Of a stretch of 49,133 nt of DNA, positions 28,413-39,154 are shown piece after piece (position 1 is the first letter of the stretch; every line of letters begins with the position of its first letter). The notes beneath the pieces were generated by a model that saw only the letters and a list, made by a program, of their open reading frames with translations, made no database searches and was not told where the DNA came from. The DNA is from Candidatus Coprenecus stercoripullorum (GTDB lineage Bacteria; Bacteroidota; Bacteroidia; Bacteroidales; UBA932). The position numbers and the translations under genes are program-made. Where the stretch lies: NCBI GenBank assembly GCA_018715745.1, contig DVLA01000055.1:1-49133 (forward strand), given 5' to 3'.

Positions 28413-30020
28413 ATGAGATTCCCGCTGGATTTTATGAAACATCTTCTCGGGGCCGGGGCTGCCTTTCTGCTGGCTTTGCCTTCCGGTTGCATAAAGAACG
28501 ATATACCATATCCCTATAAACCCGGGGAGATACTTGCAATCGAGGTAGAGGGACAGTCGGGACAGGCCGCTATCGATTTGCAGGCAAGGACAGTTTCGCT
28601 TCAGGTTGTGGATACGGCAGATTTGCATAATCTTAAAGTATTGGAATTCAGGGTGACTGACAGCACTTCTGTGGAGCCGGGAATAGATTCCGTCATTGAC
28701 CTTTCCCAGCCCCGTAAGTATGTTCTGACAACTTATCCGGACCAGGCTTATGAGTGGACAGTGTCTGCAACACAGAACATCGAGCGTTATATCATAGCCG
28801 AGAACCAGGTAGGTGATGCAGTGTTTAATGTGGAAGAACGCCAGGCTATTTTGTACGTTTCTGTAGACCAGCCGCTCGACGCTATAAATATTATCGATGT
28901 GCAGTTGGGGCCTTCCAATTCGTCAATCACCCCTGACCCGAGGCAGGAACACGATTATTCGACCCTGAAGGAATTCGAAGTCGCTTACAGGGATGTCAGG
29001 GAAATATGGACAATAAGCGCCGTGCAGCGGGAAATAGAGGTGGAAACGGGCAACCCCGACGCCTGGGCTTCCTTTGCTTACCTTACAGGGATGTATTCGG
29101 CCCAGACGGGCGAGCCTTCATTTCTTTACAGGGAGGCATCCTCTTCCGAATGGACGGAGGTCCCTTCATCTGAAGTCGTAATTGAAGGCCATTCGTTCGA
29201 GGCCCGTGTTACCGGGCTGAAACCGGGGTCTTCCTATGTATACAAGGCTGTCGCCGGGGATTTGGAAGGGGATGAGGTGACCTTTGTGACAGAGGATGCC
29301 GTACAGATGATAAACATGGATTTCGATGACTGGATAAAGGAAGGCAAGAGCTGGTTTCCCAATGCCGACCTGGGAAGCGGCTACTGGTGGGATTCGGGAA
29401 ACAGGGGCGCTAATGCCATAGGCGAAAACAATCCTACTTCCCCTGAAGAGGATTTCGTTGCGGTCTCCGGAGAAGGGAAGAGGGCTGCAAGGATGGAGAC
29501 GGTAGTCGTTGCCGGCTTCATGGCCGGAGGGAATATTTTCTCGGGCGAATTCCTGCGTGTGGCCATTCCCGGTGCGGAAGTCGCTTTCGGTAGACCTTTT
29601 ACTTCCCGCCCGTTGCAGCTTAAAGGCTATTACAGCTATGCTCCGGTCACCATCAACAAGGCACGTTCCGGAATGGAACACATGCTCGGCAGGCCGGACA
29701 GATGCCATATCTTCGTGTATGTTACGGATTGGGACGCCCCTTACGTGGTGGATACCAACAAGGAAATCTATCTTGACGTCAACGATCCGCACGTAATAGG
29801 CTACGGCAGTCTTGTTGACAGTGTGGGCACCGGCGGTGCCTATCGCGAATTTACCGTGGACATAAAGTACAGAAACAAGAGAAAGCCCACATACTGTGCC
29901 GTTGTAGCCGTGGCGAGCCAGTATGCGGACTTGTTTACCGGTGGAGTAGGCAGTCTGATGTACGCCGATGAGTTCAGTTTCGTATACGACGGTGATGTCG
30001 TATGGGAAGAAGGGCTTTAA
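28413..30020 (+). CDS. PCMD (putative carbohydrate metabolism domain) lipoprotein with FN3-like middle domain
   Basis: Lipobox LPSGC followed by IKNDIPYPYKPGEI; FN3-like EVVIEGHSFEARVTGLKPGSSYVYKAVA; C-terminal NMDFDDWIKEGKSWFPN...YWWDSGNRGANAI PCMD-like region. Confidence 0.82.
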   Translation: MRFPLDFMKHLLGAGAAFLLALPSGCIKNDIPYPYKPGEILAIEVEGQSGQAAIDLQARTVSLQVVDTADLHNLKVLEFRVTDSTSVEPGIDSVIDLSQPRKYVLTTYPDQAYEWTVSATQNIERYIIAENQVGDAVFNVEERQAILYVSVDQPLDAINIIDVQLGPSNSSITPDPRQEHDYSTLKEFEVAYRDVREIWTISAVQREIEVETGNPDAWASFAYLTGMYSAQTGEPSFLYREASSSEWTEVPSSEVVIEGHSFEARVTGLKPGSSYVYKAVAGDLEGDEVTFVTEDAVQMINMDFDDWIKEGKSWFPNADLGSGYWWDSGNRGANAIGENNPTSPEEDFVAVSGEGKRAARMETVVVAGFMAGGNIFSGEFLRVAIPGAEVAFGRPFTSRPLQLKGYYSYAPVTINKARSGMEHMLGRPDRCHIFVYVTDWDAPYVVDTNKEIYLDVNDPHVIGYGSLVDSVGTGGAYREFTVDIKYRNKRKPTYCAVVAVASQYADLFTGGVGSLMYADEFSFVYDGDVVWEEGL

Positions 30021-30027
30021 AACGGTA

Positions 30028-30492
30028 TCACTGCATGCTCCTGCACAGGTTGACCATTTCTATGGCGGCTGTCATTGCATCGAACCCTTTGTTCCCGGAC
30101 TTGGTCCCCGCTCTTTCTATTGCCTGCTCTATGGAGTCTGTAGTGAGTATCCCGTAAATTACAGGAATATTCGATTCAAGCCCTACATGGGCTACTCCTT
30201 TTGCCGATTCGTTTGCAACCATGTCGAAATGCGGGGTGGCACCCCTGATTACGGCCCCAAGGCAGACTATGGCGTCGTATTTTCCCGAAAGAGCCATCGT
30301 TTTGGCTGCGAACGGAATCTCAAACGCTCCCGGTACCCAGGCTACTTCTATATTGCCGCTTTCCCCTCCGTGCCTTACGAAAGAGTCTTCCGCCCCCCCG
30401 AGAAGCCTTGAGGTGATAAATTCATTGAATCTTGCAGCTACTATTCCTATTTTCTGTCCTTTGGCTGAAAGGTTGCCTTCAATTGTTCTCAT
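30028..30492 (-). CDS. ribH: 6,7-dimethyl-8-ribityllumazine synthase
   Basis: [53 protein letters not shown] at 30492 preferred over the TTG at 30501. Confidence 0.96.
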   Translation of the reverse strand: MRTIEGNLSAKGQKIGIVAARFNEFITSRLLGGAEDSFVRHGGESGNIEVAWVPGAFEIPFAAKTMALSGKYDAIVCLGAVIRGATPHFDMVANESAKGVAHVGLESNIPVIYGILTTDSIEQAIERAGTKSGNKGFDAMTAAIEMVNLCRSMQ

Positions 30493-31747
30493 CTTTTCCA
30501 ATATTTTTATCGTTTTTGTTTTCTATGTTGCTTATGTCCTTTACATGGAGGAGATGCCCCATTTTCTTGTATTTGGTGAACAGGTATTTTTCGTTTTTCT
30601 CGTTGCTGGCCACTTCTATGGGTTCGCGTCTCACAATCTCTATCCCGTATCCGTCTAACCCGGTGATTTTGGAAGGGTTGTTGGTCATGAGAATCAGCTT
30701 CTTGACCCCAAGGTGCGCGAGTATGGAAGCGCCTGTGCCGTATTCCCTGAGGTCGGCCCCGAAACCGAGTGCAAGATTTGCCTCTACCGTATCCATTCCC
30801 ATATCCTGCAGGTGGTAGGCCTTTATTTTATTTATAAGCCCTATACCGCGTCCTTCCTGTTTCATGTAAAGCAGGACACCGCGTCCGGCTTTCTCGATCC
30901 GCCTCATGGCTTCAGCCAGCTGGTCCCCGCAGTCGCATCGCAGGGAACCGAAGGCATCCCCTGTGAGGCATTCGGAGTGGACCCTGCACAATACCGGCTC
31001 GTCGGTAGTGATGTCCCCTTTTACAAGTGCGATATGGTAGTCCCCGTTGATTTTGTTTATGTAACCAATGGCTTTAAATGAGCCGTATTTTGTGGGGAGG
31101 TCTGCTTCGGCGACCCTTTCCACGAGGACCTCATGTTTCCTGCGGTAGCGTATAAGGTCGGCAATTGTGACTATTTTAAGATTGTGGCTGACAGCAAACC
31201 CTATGAGTTCGGATGTCCGCATCATTGTTCCGTCATCCCTCATGATCTCGCAGCAGAGGCCGCATTCTTCAAGCCCTGCGATTCTCAGCAGGTCAACCGT
31301 AGCCTCGGTATGTCCCGAGCGCACCATTACCCCTCCTTTCCTGGCCTCGAGGGGAAACATGTGCCCGGGCCTGCGGAAATCTTCCGGCTTTGCTTCGGGA
31401 TCTACGCATTTAAGGGCGGTAACAGACCGTTCTACGGCGGAAATACCCGTACTTGTGGAAATATGGTCTATCGACACCGTAAAGGCGGTGGAATGGTTGT
31501 CCGTATTTTCGGAAACCATCTGGCGCAGGTCGAGCCTTGTGGTCATTTCCCTGCTCATGGGCATGCATATCAGTCCTTTACCGTAGGTGGCCATGAAGTT
31601 GACATTTTCTGTAGTCGCATATCTTGCAGCACATATAAGGTCCCCTTCATTCTCCCTGTCCGGATCGTCTATTACAATGACGATTCTGCCCTGGGCCAGA
31701 TCGGAAGCCGCTTCTTCTATCGTATTGAACCTAAAATCCGTTTTCAT
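30479..31747 (-). CDS. ribBA: Bifunctional 3,4-dihydroxy-2-butanone-4-phosphate synthase / GTP cyclohydrolase II
   Basis: [47 protein letters not shown]. Confidence 0.97.
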   Translation of the reverse strand: MKTDFRFNTIEEAASDLAQGRIVIVIDDPDRENEGDLICAARYATTENVNFMATYGKGLICMPMSREMTTRLDLRQMVSENTDNHSTAFTVSIDHISTSTGISAVERSVTALKCVDPEAKPEDFRRPGHMFPLEARKGGVMVRSGHTEATVDLLRIAGLEECGLCCEIMRDDGTMMRTSELIGFAVSHNLKIVTIADLIRYRRKHEVLVERVAEADLPTKYGSFKAIGYINKINGDYHIALVKGDITTDEPVLCRVHSECLTGDAFGSLRCDCGDQLAEAMRRIEKAGRGVLLYMKQEGRGIGLINKIKAYHLQDMGMDTVEANLALGFGADLREYGTGASILAHLGVKKLILMTNNPSKITGLDGYGIEIVRREPIEVASNEKNEKYLFTKYKKMGHLLHVKDISNIENKNDKNIGKDENN

Positions 31748-32375
31748 ATAGAAATTCCATTGTTATTTTCCTGTCATTGTTATTATTGTTGTATGATAAC
31801 AGCCGCTCCACGTACAGGGCAATCGGATCCACCTCGACATTCACCTTATTCCCCGTCCTTAGTGCTTTAAGGGTAGTGGCTTCTACTGTGTGGGGTATAA
31901 GGGAAACCTTGAATGAGCTGCGTCCTGCCCATGTTACAGTAAGGCTCGCCCCGTCTATGGCGACAGAACCTTTGGCCGCTATATATTTAAGCGTATCGTC
32001 GGGTACGCTTATCTCAACTGTCCTGGCTATGCCTTCCGGGACGATGGAGACTACCTTGCCGCAGGCATCCACATGGCCTGAGACAATATGTCCCCCGAAG
32101 CGTCCGTCCGCTCTCATTGCCCTTTCGAGATTTACCTCTGAACCGGGCCCAAGTTCCCCGAGGGAACTTCTTCTGAGTGTCTCCGGCATAATCTGGGCAT
32201 TGAACCCCGAACCGTCAAGGGAAGTGACTGTAAGGCATACGCCGTTTACGGCAATACTGTCCCCGGCGGAAGTGCCCTGAAGCACTTTGCAGGCCCGGAT
32301 GCCTATGTCGTATCCTCCCGCCCCTCCGGTTATGGAACGGACAACCCCTGTTTCTTCAATTATTCCCGTAAACAT
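31731..32375 (-). CDS. ribE: Riboflavin synthase
   Basis: [33 protein letters not shown], duplicated half IDGASLTV. Confidence 0.96.
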   Translation of the reverse strand: MFTGIIEETGVVRSITGGAGGYDIGIRACKVLQGTSAGDSIAVNGVCLTVTSLDGSGFNAQIMPETLRRSSLGELGPGSEVNLERAMRADGRFGGHIVSGHVDACGKVVSIVPEGIARTVEISVPDDTLKYIAAKGSVAIDGASLTVTWAGRSSFKVSLIPHTVEATTLKALRTGNKVNVEVDPIALYVERLLSYNNNNNDRKITMEFLYENGF

Positions 32376-33480
32376 TTTCGTATTGTTTTGAATAGGCGTG
32401 GATAAGAATATCCTGGCCGGAAGGCCTTACGCTTTCCACAGCCAGCCTTATGGCCTGGGATACCAAGCGGCAGCCGTCTCCACCTACCGGAGTCACGGCG
32501 CCGCTCCCGCCGATTATTACCGGTGCTACAAATGTATAGAACTCATCGGCAATTCCGGATTTTACCACGCTCCAGTTCAGCATTGGCCCTGCCTCTACCA
32601 GGACGGAACCTATACCCATCTCCCCGAGCCGTGCGCATAAATGCCCCAAATCGACCTGACGGTTTGTTGCAGGGCATTCGATCGTCTCTATCCCTGCCTT
32701 CTGCAGGGCCTCAATCCTTTTGTGCGGCGCTGCCGGGGTATGGGCGATGATTGTCCTGAATTTTCCGGCCGTTTTTATTATATTGCTGTCGTGGCTTATC
32801 GATGCCTCAGAATCGGCGATTATCCTTACTGGGGACTGCATCCCGTCTATTCTGCAATTCAGCATCGGATCATCGGCCCGTACGGTGCCTATGCCTGTCA
32901 GCAGTCCTGCATGGGCAGAGCGGAGCAGGTGGACGTAATGCCTGGATTCTTCGGATGAAATCCATCTGGAATCACCGGTTTTTGTCGCAATTTTCCCGTC
33001 AACCGACATGGCCGTTTTTATCGTTACCCACGGTATGCCGGTCGTTATGTGCTTTATGAACATCCTGTTGAGAATCATGGCTTCCTTTTCGAGAAGTCCG
33101 GTCTCTGCATGTATGCCGTGTTCAAGCAGCAGAGAGATGCCTTTCCCTGCAACGAGCGGGTTGGGGTCCTTCATCCCTATGACAACTCTTTTGATTCCGG
33201 ATTCCGTTATTGCATCCGTGCATGGGGGTTGTTTCCCATAATGGCAGCATGGCTCGAGGGTCACATACATTGTAGCCCCGCACGGGCTTTCACTGCAGGA
33301 AGAAAGAGCCTCCCTTTCCGCGTGCAGCCCGCCATAGTACCTGTGGTATCCCTCGGCGATGATTTTTCCGCCCTTGACTATCACTGCACCGACCATCGGG
33401 TTGGGACTGACTTTGCCGCGTCCCTTTTCAGCAAGGTCGAGGGCTCTTTGCATGAACCCTATATCTTCCCGATCCCACAT
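32356..33480 (-). CDS. ribD: Bifunctional diaminohydroxyphosphoribosylaminopyrimidine deaminase / 5-amino-6-(5-phosphoribosylamino)uracil reductase
   Basis: VSPNPMVGAVIVK, HAEREAL, TLEPCCHYGKQPPCT; the ORF extends to 33684 but MWDREDIGFMQRAL at 33480 is the likely start. Confidence 0.95.
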   Translation of the reverse strand: MWDREDIGFMQRALDLAEKGRGKVSPNPMVGAVIVKGGKIIAEGYHRYYGGLHAEREALSSCSESPCGATMYVTLEPCCHYGKQPPCTDAITESGIKRVVIGMKDPNPLVAGKGISLLLEHGIHAETGLLEKEAMILNRMFIKHITTGIPWVTIKTAMSVDGKIATKTGDSRWISSEESRHYVHLLRSAHAGLLTGIGTVRADDPMLNCRIDGMQSPVRIIADSEASISHDSNIIKTAGKFRTIIAHTPAAPHKRIEALQKAGIETIECPATNRQVDLGHLCARLGEMGIGSVLVEAGPMLNWSVVKSGIADEFYTFVAPVIIGGSGAVTPVGGDGCRLVSQAIRLAVESVRPSGQDILIHAYSKQYENVYGNN

Positions 33481-34304
33481 AGTGTCTTTCTCATTTCGGC
33501 TGCCATCTCCTTTGCCTTTACGGCCGCAGCTTCCGCGAAATCCTTTCCTGACGAGGCGTAGATTATGCCCCTTGAAGAGTTTACTATCAGCCCGCATTTG
33601 CTGTTCATCCCGTAACGGGCTACCTCTGCGAGACTGCCTCCTTGTGCGCCAACGCCCGGGACCAGCAGGAAATGTTCCGGACAACAGGAACGGACCGAGG
33701 CTATCTCCTCCGCTCTTGTCGCCCCGACCACGAACATAAGCCTGTCTTTCGATGATCCGTATTCATTTTCGGCAAACCGTATGGTTTTCTTTATTACCGT
33801 TTGATACAGCGGTTCCCCGCAGACTGACAGTGTTTCGAACTCTTCGGCAGAGGGGTTGGATGTTAGGGCAAGTACTATGCTCCAGCGGCCCTCATACCTG
33901 AGGAACGGCCTTATGGCATCGCTTCCCATATATGGGGACAGGGTTACTGCCCCGAAGTCCATGACTTCGAAGAAAGCCTTTGCATAGCGGTCGGCGGTAT
34001 TGCCTATGTCGCCCCGTTTGGCGTCTGCAATCACGAGCATTTCCGGATATTCAGCCCCCAGGTACGCTACGGTCTTTTCCAGTTGTTCCAGTCCGTGTGT
34101 CCCTTCCGCCTCGTAAAAGGCTATGTTGGGCTTATAGGCGACGGCGTACGGGGCAGTCGCGTCTATTATGGCTTTATTGAATTCAAAGACAGGCTCCTTC
34201 CCGCTTCTCAAATGTGCGGGTATCTTTTCAGTGTCTGTATCGAGCCCTACGCACAGGTAGGAGCCCTTCTCCATTATATGCCTGTAGAGTCCGTTGTAAT
34301 CCAT
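33459..34304 (-). CDS. pyrF: Orotidine 5'-phosphate decarboxylase (long subtype)
   Basis: LCVGLDTDTEKIP, VIADAKRGDIGNTADRYAKAFF, LLVPGVGAQGG. Confidence 0.95.
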   Translation of the reverse strand: MDYNGLYRHIMEKGSYLCVGLDTDTEKIPAHLRSGKEPVFEFNKAIIDATAPYAVAYKPNIAFYEAEGTHGLEQLEKTVAYLGAEYPEMLVIADAKRGDIGNTADRYAKAFFEVMDFGAVTLSPYMGSDAIRPFLRYEGRWSIVLALTSNPSAEEFETLSVCGEPLYQTVIKKTIRFAENEYGSSKDRLMFVVGATRAEEIASVRSCCPEHFLLVPGVGAQGGSLAEVARYGMNSKCGLIVNSSRGIIYASSGKDFAEAAAVKAKEMAAEMRKTLCGIGKI

Positions 34305-34305
34305 T

Positions 34306-35652
34306 TCAGAAATACTTATAGAACAGAGCTATTGATTCCATGCCTTTCTCGAACTGCGACAACAGGTAACTCTCGTTGGGAGAGTGTATTGTATCCCTTT
34401 CGAGGCCGAAACCGATAAGCAGGGGGTCGGCCTTCAGGATCTGTTGCATTTCAGCGAGGACAGGTATTGAACCTCCGCCCCGGTTAGGTACAGGCTCGAT
34501 GCCGTAAACTTCGTGTATGGCCCTTGATGCGGCTTTGTATGCCGGGGATGAGATTGGAATCAGGAATCCGTTCCCGCCGTGGTGCGCGGTGACCTTTACC
34601 CTTACTCCCTTAGGGACATTGGCCATGATGTGGGCCTCGAAGAGCTTTGCAATCTTTTTCCAGTCCTGGTTGGGTACAGTCCGCATGGAAATCTTGGCAT
34701 GTGCCTTTGAAGGCAGTACCGTCTTTGCCCCTTCTCCCGTGAAGCCTCCCCATATCCCGTTTACATCCAGGCATGGACGTATTCCGGTGCGTTCAGGCGT
34801 GGAGTATCCCCTTTCACCGTCGACATCGTCTATGTCGAGGAACTTCCTGTATTCTTCGGCATCGAACGGGGCTTTTGCCAGCATGGCCCTGTCTTCAGCC
34901 GACAACTCCACAACATCGTCGTAGAAGCCCTTTACGGTTATGCGCCCGTCCTTGTCAATGAGGTTGTCAATAATCTTGCACAGTGCATTCAGCGGGTTTA
35001 CGACAGCTCCCCCGTAATGCCCGGAATGCAGGTCCTTGTTGGGCCCTGTAACTTCTATCTCCATGTATGTGAGCCCGCGCATCCCGCAGTTTATTGACGG
35101 TGTATCTTCCCCTATCATGGTGGTGTCGGATACGAGAATAATGTCGCAGGCAAGCATGTCCTTGTGCTCCCGGGCCCATTTGGCCAGGCTCGGGGAACCT
35201 ATTTCCTCTTCGCCCTCGAGGATGAATTTTATGTTGTGCCTTTGCATGCCCTTGGCGGTGAGATATTCAAACGCCTTTATGTGCATGAAGGACTGTCCTT
35301 TATCGTCATTTGCACCTCTTGCGTATATCGCCCCGTCCCTGATTTGCGGATCGAACGGACCTGATTTCCACAAGTCTACAGGATCTACCGGCTGGACATC
35401 ATAGTGTCCGTAGACCAGGATTGTCTTAAGGGACGGATCAATGATCTTTTCCCCGTACACGACAGGATGCCCTTCCGTCTCCATGACATCGGCCCTGTCT
35501 GCCCCCGCTTTCCTGAGCAGCCCGGATATCTCTTCGGCGCATCTGTACATGTCGGCCTTGTGTTCCGGTTCCGAACTTATGGACGGTATCCTAAGCAAAT
35601 TGAAAAGTTCGTCGATAAATCTGTCCTTGTTTTCCGCGTAATACTGTTTCAT
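34306..35652 (-). CDS. M20 family dipeptidase/peptidase
   Basis: ILVYGHYDVQPVDP, GANDDKGQSFMHIKA, EGEEEIGSPSL, GGSIPVLAEMQ. Confidence 0.94.
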   Translation of the reverse strand: MKQYYAENKDRFIDELFNLLRIPSISSEPEHKADMYRCAEEISGLLRKAGADRADVMETEGHPVVYGEKIIDPSLKTILVYGHYDVQPVDPVDLWKSGPFDPQIRDGAIYARGANDDKGQSFMHIKAFEYLTAKGMQRHNIKFILEGEEEIGSPSLAKWAREHKDMLACDIILVSDTTMIGEDTPSINCGMRGLTYMEIEVTGPNKDLHSGHYGGAVVNPLNALCKIIDNLIDKDGRITVKGFYDDVVELSAEDRAMLAKAPFDAEEYRKFLDIDDVDGERGYSTPERTGIRPCLDVNGIWGGFTGEGAKTVLPSKAHAKISMRTVPNQDWKKIAKLFEAHIMANVPKGVRVKVTAHHGGNGFLIPISSPAYKAASRAIHEVYGIEPVPNRGGGSIPVLAEMQQILKADPLLIGFGLERDTIHSPNESYLLSQFEKGMESIALFYKYF

Positions 35653-35663
35653 AGCGATATCGG

Positions 35664-36338
35664 TTATTGTTTATTGTCTTTTTGTGCAAGTTCCGCGATG
35701 ATGGTCTCGGCCCCTTTGACTATGTCTCCCGGTTTTACGTTGACTTTTGTACCGATGGGCAGGAATACGTCCGCTCTCGAGCCGAACTTTATAAAACCTA
35801 TCTGTTCTCCGGCGCTGAAATCCTTGTCGAATTCGGCGTAGCATACTACCCTGCGTGCAAAAAGGCCGGCTATCTGCCTGCACAGTACTTCTGTCCCGTC
35901 CTCATTCCTGAAAACTATGGTTGTCCTTTCGTTTTTCGTAGAAGACTTGGGATGCCATGCCGCAAGGTAATTGCCCCTGTGGTATCTGAAGAAAGCCACT
36001 TTTCCGGAGATGGGCGCCCAGTTGATATGGACATTGAAGAAGCTCATGAATACGGATATCTGAAGCATTCTCGAATGGAAGTATTCATTTTCCTCCACTT
36101 CTTTCACGATTACTATCTTGCCGTCTGCGGGCGCCGATACTTTGTGTCCGTCTCCTGCCGGCACCCTTACGGGATCCCGGAAAAACGCAATGAAGAATAC
36201 CGCAAATCCGACGGGAATAAAGGTGATGGCGCATGTCCATATCTTCACGCCGTTGAAATAGAACAGCGAACCTCCGATGATCAGAGCAAAGACGAAAGAC
36301 ATAACAATCATCATTGTCCCTTCTTTGTGTATTCGCAT
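35664..36338 (-). CDS. psd: Phosphatidylserine decarboxylase family proenzyme
   Basis: FFRDPVRVPAGDGHKVSAPADGKI, FMSFFNVHINWAPISGKV, IKFGSRADVFLP pyruvoyl-Ser site. Confidence 0.93.
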   Translation of the reverse strand: MRIHKEGTMMIVMSFVFALIIGGSLFYFNGVKIWTCAITFIPVGFAVFFIAFFRDPVRVPAGDGHKVSAPADGKIVIVKEVEENEYFHSRMLQISVFMSFFNVHINWAPISGKVAFFRYHRGNYLAAWHPKSSTKNERTTIVFRNEDGTEVLCRQIAGLFARRVVCYAEFDKDFSAGEQIGFIKFGSRADVFLPIGTKVNVKPGDIVKGAETIIAELAQKDNKQ

Positions 36339-36349
36339 AGTCTGAGTGT

Positions 36350-37156
36350 TTAAATTCCTACAAGTAAAATATATGCAGCCGAAACTGGAAATGCTATCAG
36401 CGCTCCGTCAAACCTGTCGAGCAGGCCTCCGTGCCCCGGCATTATCTTTCCGGCGTCCTTAACTTCAAAATTACGTTTAAATTGTGATTCCGCCAAATCT
36501 CCGAAAGTGGATGCGATGTTGATAATCAGTGCAAGAACCAGTGACCCGCAAACAAAGTACCCGGCGATAAGGGCGAATACGAGCCCGCCGATGTAGCCTT
36601 CCCACGATTTTTTCGGTGAAATCGACGGGAAAAGCCTGTGGCCGTTTTTCTGGCCGAAAGCCATTCCGCACAGATATGCCCCTACATCGGAGCTCCATAT
36701 TATTATCATTATGGAAAGCAGGATGCCTGCATCGAAAGTCCCGTTGTCGAATATTATGAAATTGGTTATTGAGAACGGGAGCGCTATGTACAGAATCGGA
36801 ATGAAAAGGTATATGAACGAACCGTAAGAGGCCTTGTCCTTTTCATACAGCAGGCATACCGGGAGCAGGCAGCATGCAGCGGGCAGCAGAACGAACCACT
36901 CTCCCCCGACGATGCCCCCGCAGTAAAGGAATGTCAGAATGAAGCCTCCGGTACATATCACCGTGGTGACCGCACGTCCCGCCTTATGTTTTTTCCCGAT
37001 GCTGACATTCAGGTACTCCGTGGTCATCACGGCTACAATAAATGAGAATATGAGGCAGAATGCCGTTTTTCCCGTCAGCAGGGCTGTCAGCAGGATGCAC
37101 AGGAAGACGATACCGCTGGCTGTCCTTACAAGCAGGTTTCTGAAAGCCGGACTCAT
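36350..37156 (-). CDS. cdsA: Phosphatidate cytidylyltransferase
   Basis: WSSDVGAYLCGMAFGQKNGHRLFPSISPKKSWEGYIGG ... FGDLAESQFKRNFEVKDAGKIMPGHGGLLDRFD. Confidence 0.96.
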   Translation of the reverse strand: MSPAFRNLLVRTASGIVFLCILLTALLTGKTAFCLIFSFIVAVMTTEYLNVSIGKKHKAGRAVTTVICTGGFILTFLYCGGIVGGEWFVLLPAACCLLPVCLLYEKDKASYGSFIYLFIPILYIALPFSITNFIIFDNGTFDAGILLSIMIIIWSSDVGAYLCGMAFGQKNGHRLFPSISPKKSWEGYIGGLVFALIAGYFVCGSLVLALIINIASTFGDLAESQFKRNFEVKDAGKIMPGHGGLLDRFDGALIAFPVSAAYILLVGI

Positions 37157-39147
37157 GCTGTAAGTTCCTTTTCCGGCCCGGATTCAGTTATGGCGGCATC
37201 AGCCTTGTCCGTGGACTTGCGTTTCCCGAAAATGGCCTCGAGATCTTCGGAAAAGATGACCTCTTTTTCAAGCAGCAGGCCGGCCAGTTTTGTAAAGCCT
37301 TCCATATTGGCGCGCAGAACGTCCAAAGCCGTCCGGTGGGCCTGGTCTATGAATTCTTTCGCTTCCTTGTCTATGAGCTCCGATGTCTTCTCGCTGTATG
37401 GTTTGCCGAGATTATATCCGGAATTACCCGTCGAGTCGTAGAAAGAGATGTTGCCGACCTTTTCACTCATCCCGAAATATGTGACCATGGCGTATGCCTG
37501 TTTTGTCACTTTCTCCAGGTCGTTCATGGCACCCGTAGATATTTCCCCGTTTATTATTTCCTCTGCGGCCCGTCCTCCGAGAGTGGCCGCCATTTCGTCC
37601 ATCATCTGTCCGGTAGTCGTTATCTGCCTTTCTTCAGGAAGGTACCATGCGGCGCCAAGGGCATTGCCGCGCGGGATTATGGTGACTTTCAACAGAGGAT
37701 TGGCGTGCGGGAGCATCCAGCTTACTGTGGCATGGCCGGCTTCATGGAATGCAATCGTGCGTTTCTCTTCAGGGGAAATAATCTTGCTTTTCCTTTCCAG
37801 GCCGCCGACTATGCGGTCTATGGCGTCCAGAAAGTCCTGCCTGTCTATGGCGTCCTTGTTTTTCCTTGCAGCTATCAGAGCGGCTTCATTGCAGACATTG
37901 GCAATGTCGGCGCCGGAAAATCCGGGAGTCTGTTTCGCCAGGAATCCGGCATCGAATCCCTCTGTCAGTTTCAGCCCTCTCAGATGGACGTTGAATATCT
38001 CGAGCCTTTCTTTCAGCTCAGGCAAATCCACGTGTATCTGCCTGTCGAAGCGCCCGGCCCTCATGAGTGCCTTGTCGAGTATGTCGGCCCTGTTGGTTGC
38101 AGCCAGGATAATTACGCCGGAGTTTGTCCCGAACCCGTCCATTTCGGTGAGAAGCTGGTTAAGCGTATTCTCCCTTTCATCATTGGATGAAAATCCGACA
38201 TTCTTGCTTCTTGCCCTTCCGACAGCGTCTATTTCATCGATAAAGACGATGCACGGGGCTTTCTCCTTTGCCTGCCTGAAAAGGTCCCTCACTCTTGAAG
38301 CGCCGACCCCGACGAACATTTCTACAAAATCGGAACCTGATATTGAAAAGAACGGAACATTGGCTTCACCTGCTACTGCTTTGGCCAATAGCGTTTTGCC
38401 TGTGCCCGGAGGGCCTACCAGCAGGGCGCCTTTGGGAATTTTCCCTCCCAAGGCAGTGTATTTTTTCGGATTTTTCAGGAAATCCACTATCTCCATCACT
38501 TCTACCTTCGCCTCTTCAAGGCCTGCCACATCTTTGAATGTTACTTTTACATTGTTGCCCTTGTCGAACAGTTTCGCCTGGGACTTGCCGACGGAGAATA
38601 TTCCTCCTCCGGGCCCGTTGCCCATACCTTTCTGCATGGGCCTGAACATGATGAACCAAAGAAGCCCGAACAGCAGAAGCGGAAATATCACCCAGTCGAA
38701 TATCCTGCCGAAATAATCGTTCTGTTCCGTGATGGATATGTCGAACCTTTCTTCAGGCGGCAGTTCCTCCCTTGACTGGGCAAAACTCTCTTCGGCATTG
38801 AAATTCCTTGAGACAAGGAATGAGAAATGCGGGCCCATGTCCGGTGTCCTCCCTCCGAAATACCTGTTTACGTATTTATAGAGCGAGTCCCTTTTTATGG
38901 TGACTTCCGCCTTGTTGAGATTGGATATGAAATTTATTTTTTCAACGTCTCCCTGCGGAATCATTTCCTCCTTTACGGTAATCCATTCAGTCTTCGCCTC
39001 ATTTACTGAAGACGAGGAACGGATGAACCAAATTATGGACATGATGAATCCAGCGTAGAGCAGTATCATCAGTCCCATTCTCGGCCTTCTGTCCTTTTTG
39101 AAGTTGTCGCCGGGCCCGTTACCCGGAATCTGGCTGTTATCGTTCAT
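37153..39147 (-). CDS. ftsH: ATP-dependent zinc metalloprotease FtsH
   Basis: [51 protein letters not shown] zinc site. Confidence 0.98.
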   Translation of the reverse strand: MNDNSQIPGNGPGDNFKKDRRPRMGLMILLYAGFIMSIIWFIRSSSSVNEAKTEWITVKEEMIPQGDVEKINFISNLNKAEVTIKRDSLYKYVNRYFGGRTPDMGPHFSFLVSRNFNAEESFAQSREELPPEERFDISITEQNDYFGRIFDWVIFPLLLFGLLWFIMFRPMQKGMGNGPGGGIFSVGKSQAKLFDKGNNVKVTFKDVAGLEEAKVEVMEIVDFLKNPKKYTALGGKIPKGALLVGPPGTGKTLLAKAVAGEANVPFFSISGSDFVEMFVGVGASRVRDLFRQAKEKAPCIVFIDEIDAVGRARSKNVGFSSNDERENTLNQLLTEMDGFGTNSGVIILAATNRADILDKALMRAGRFDRQIHVDLPELKERLEIFNVHLRGLKLTEGFDAGFLAKQTPGFSGADIANVCNEAALIAARKNKDAIDRQDFLDAIDRIVGGLERKSKIISPEEKRTIAFHEAGHATVSWMLPHANPLLKVTIIPRGNALGAAWYLPEERQITTTGQMMDEMAATLGGRAAEEIINGEISTGAMNDLEKVTKQAYAMVTYFGMSEKVGNISFYDSTGNSGYNLGKPYSEKTSELIDKEAKEFIDQAHRTALDVLRANMEGFTKLAGLLLEKEVIFSEDLEAIFGKRKSTDKADAAITESGPEKELTA

Positions 39148-39154
39148 ATTTGTC

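Noticed and set aside
32397-32405. CGTGGATAA, 8/9 match to a DnaA box
   Set aside because: Isolated site inside the ribD coding region; expected by chance at this length
32356-33684. ORF-track N-terminal extension of RibD to 33684
   Set aside because: The extra 68 residues are Arg-rich, lie antisense-like in the pyrF coding frame shift and lack RibD homology; the start at 33480 fits the family
37448-38716. 422-aa plus-strand ORF opposite ftsH
   Set aside because: Antisense shadow of a highly conserved gene; Ser/Pro-rich composition typical of spurious frames
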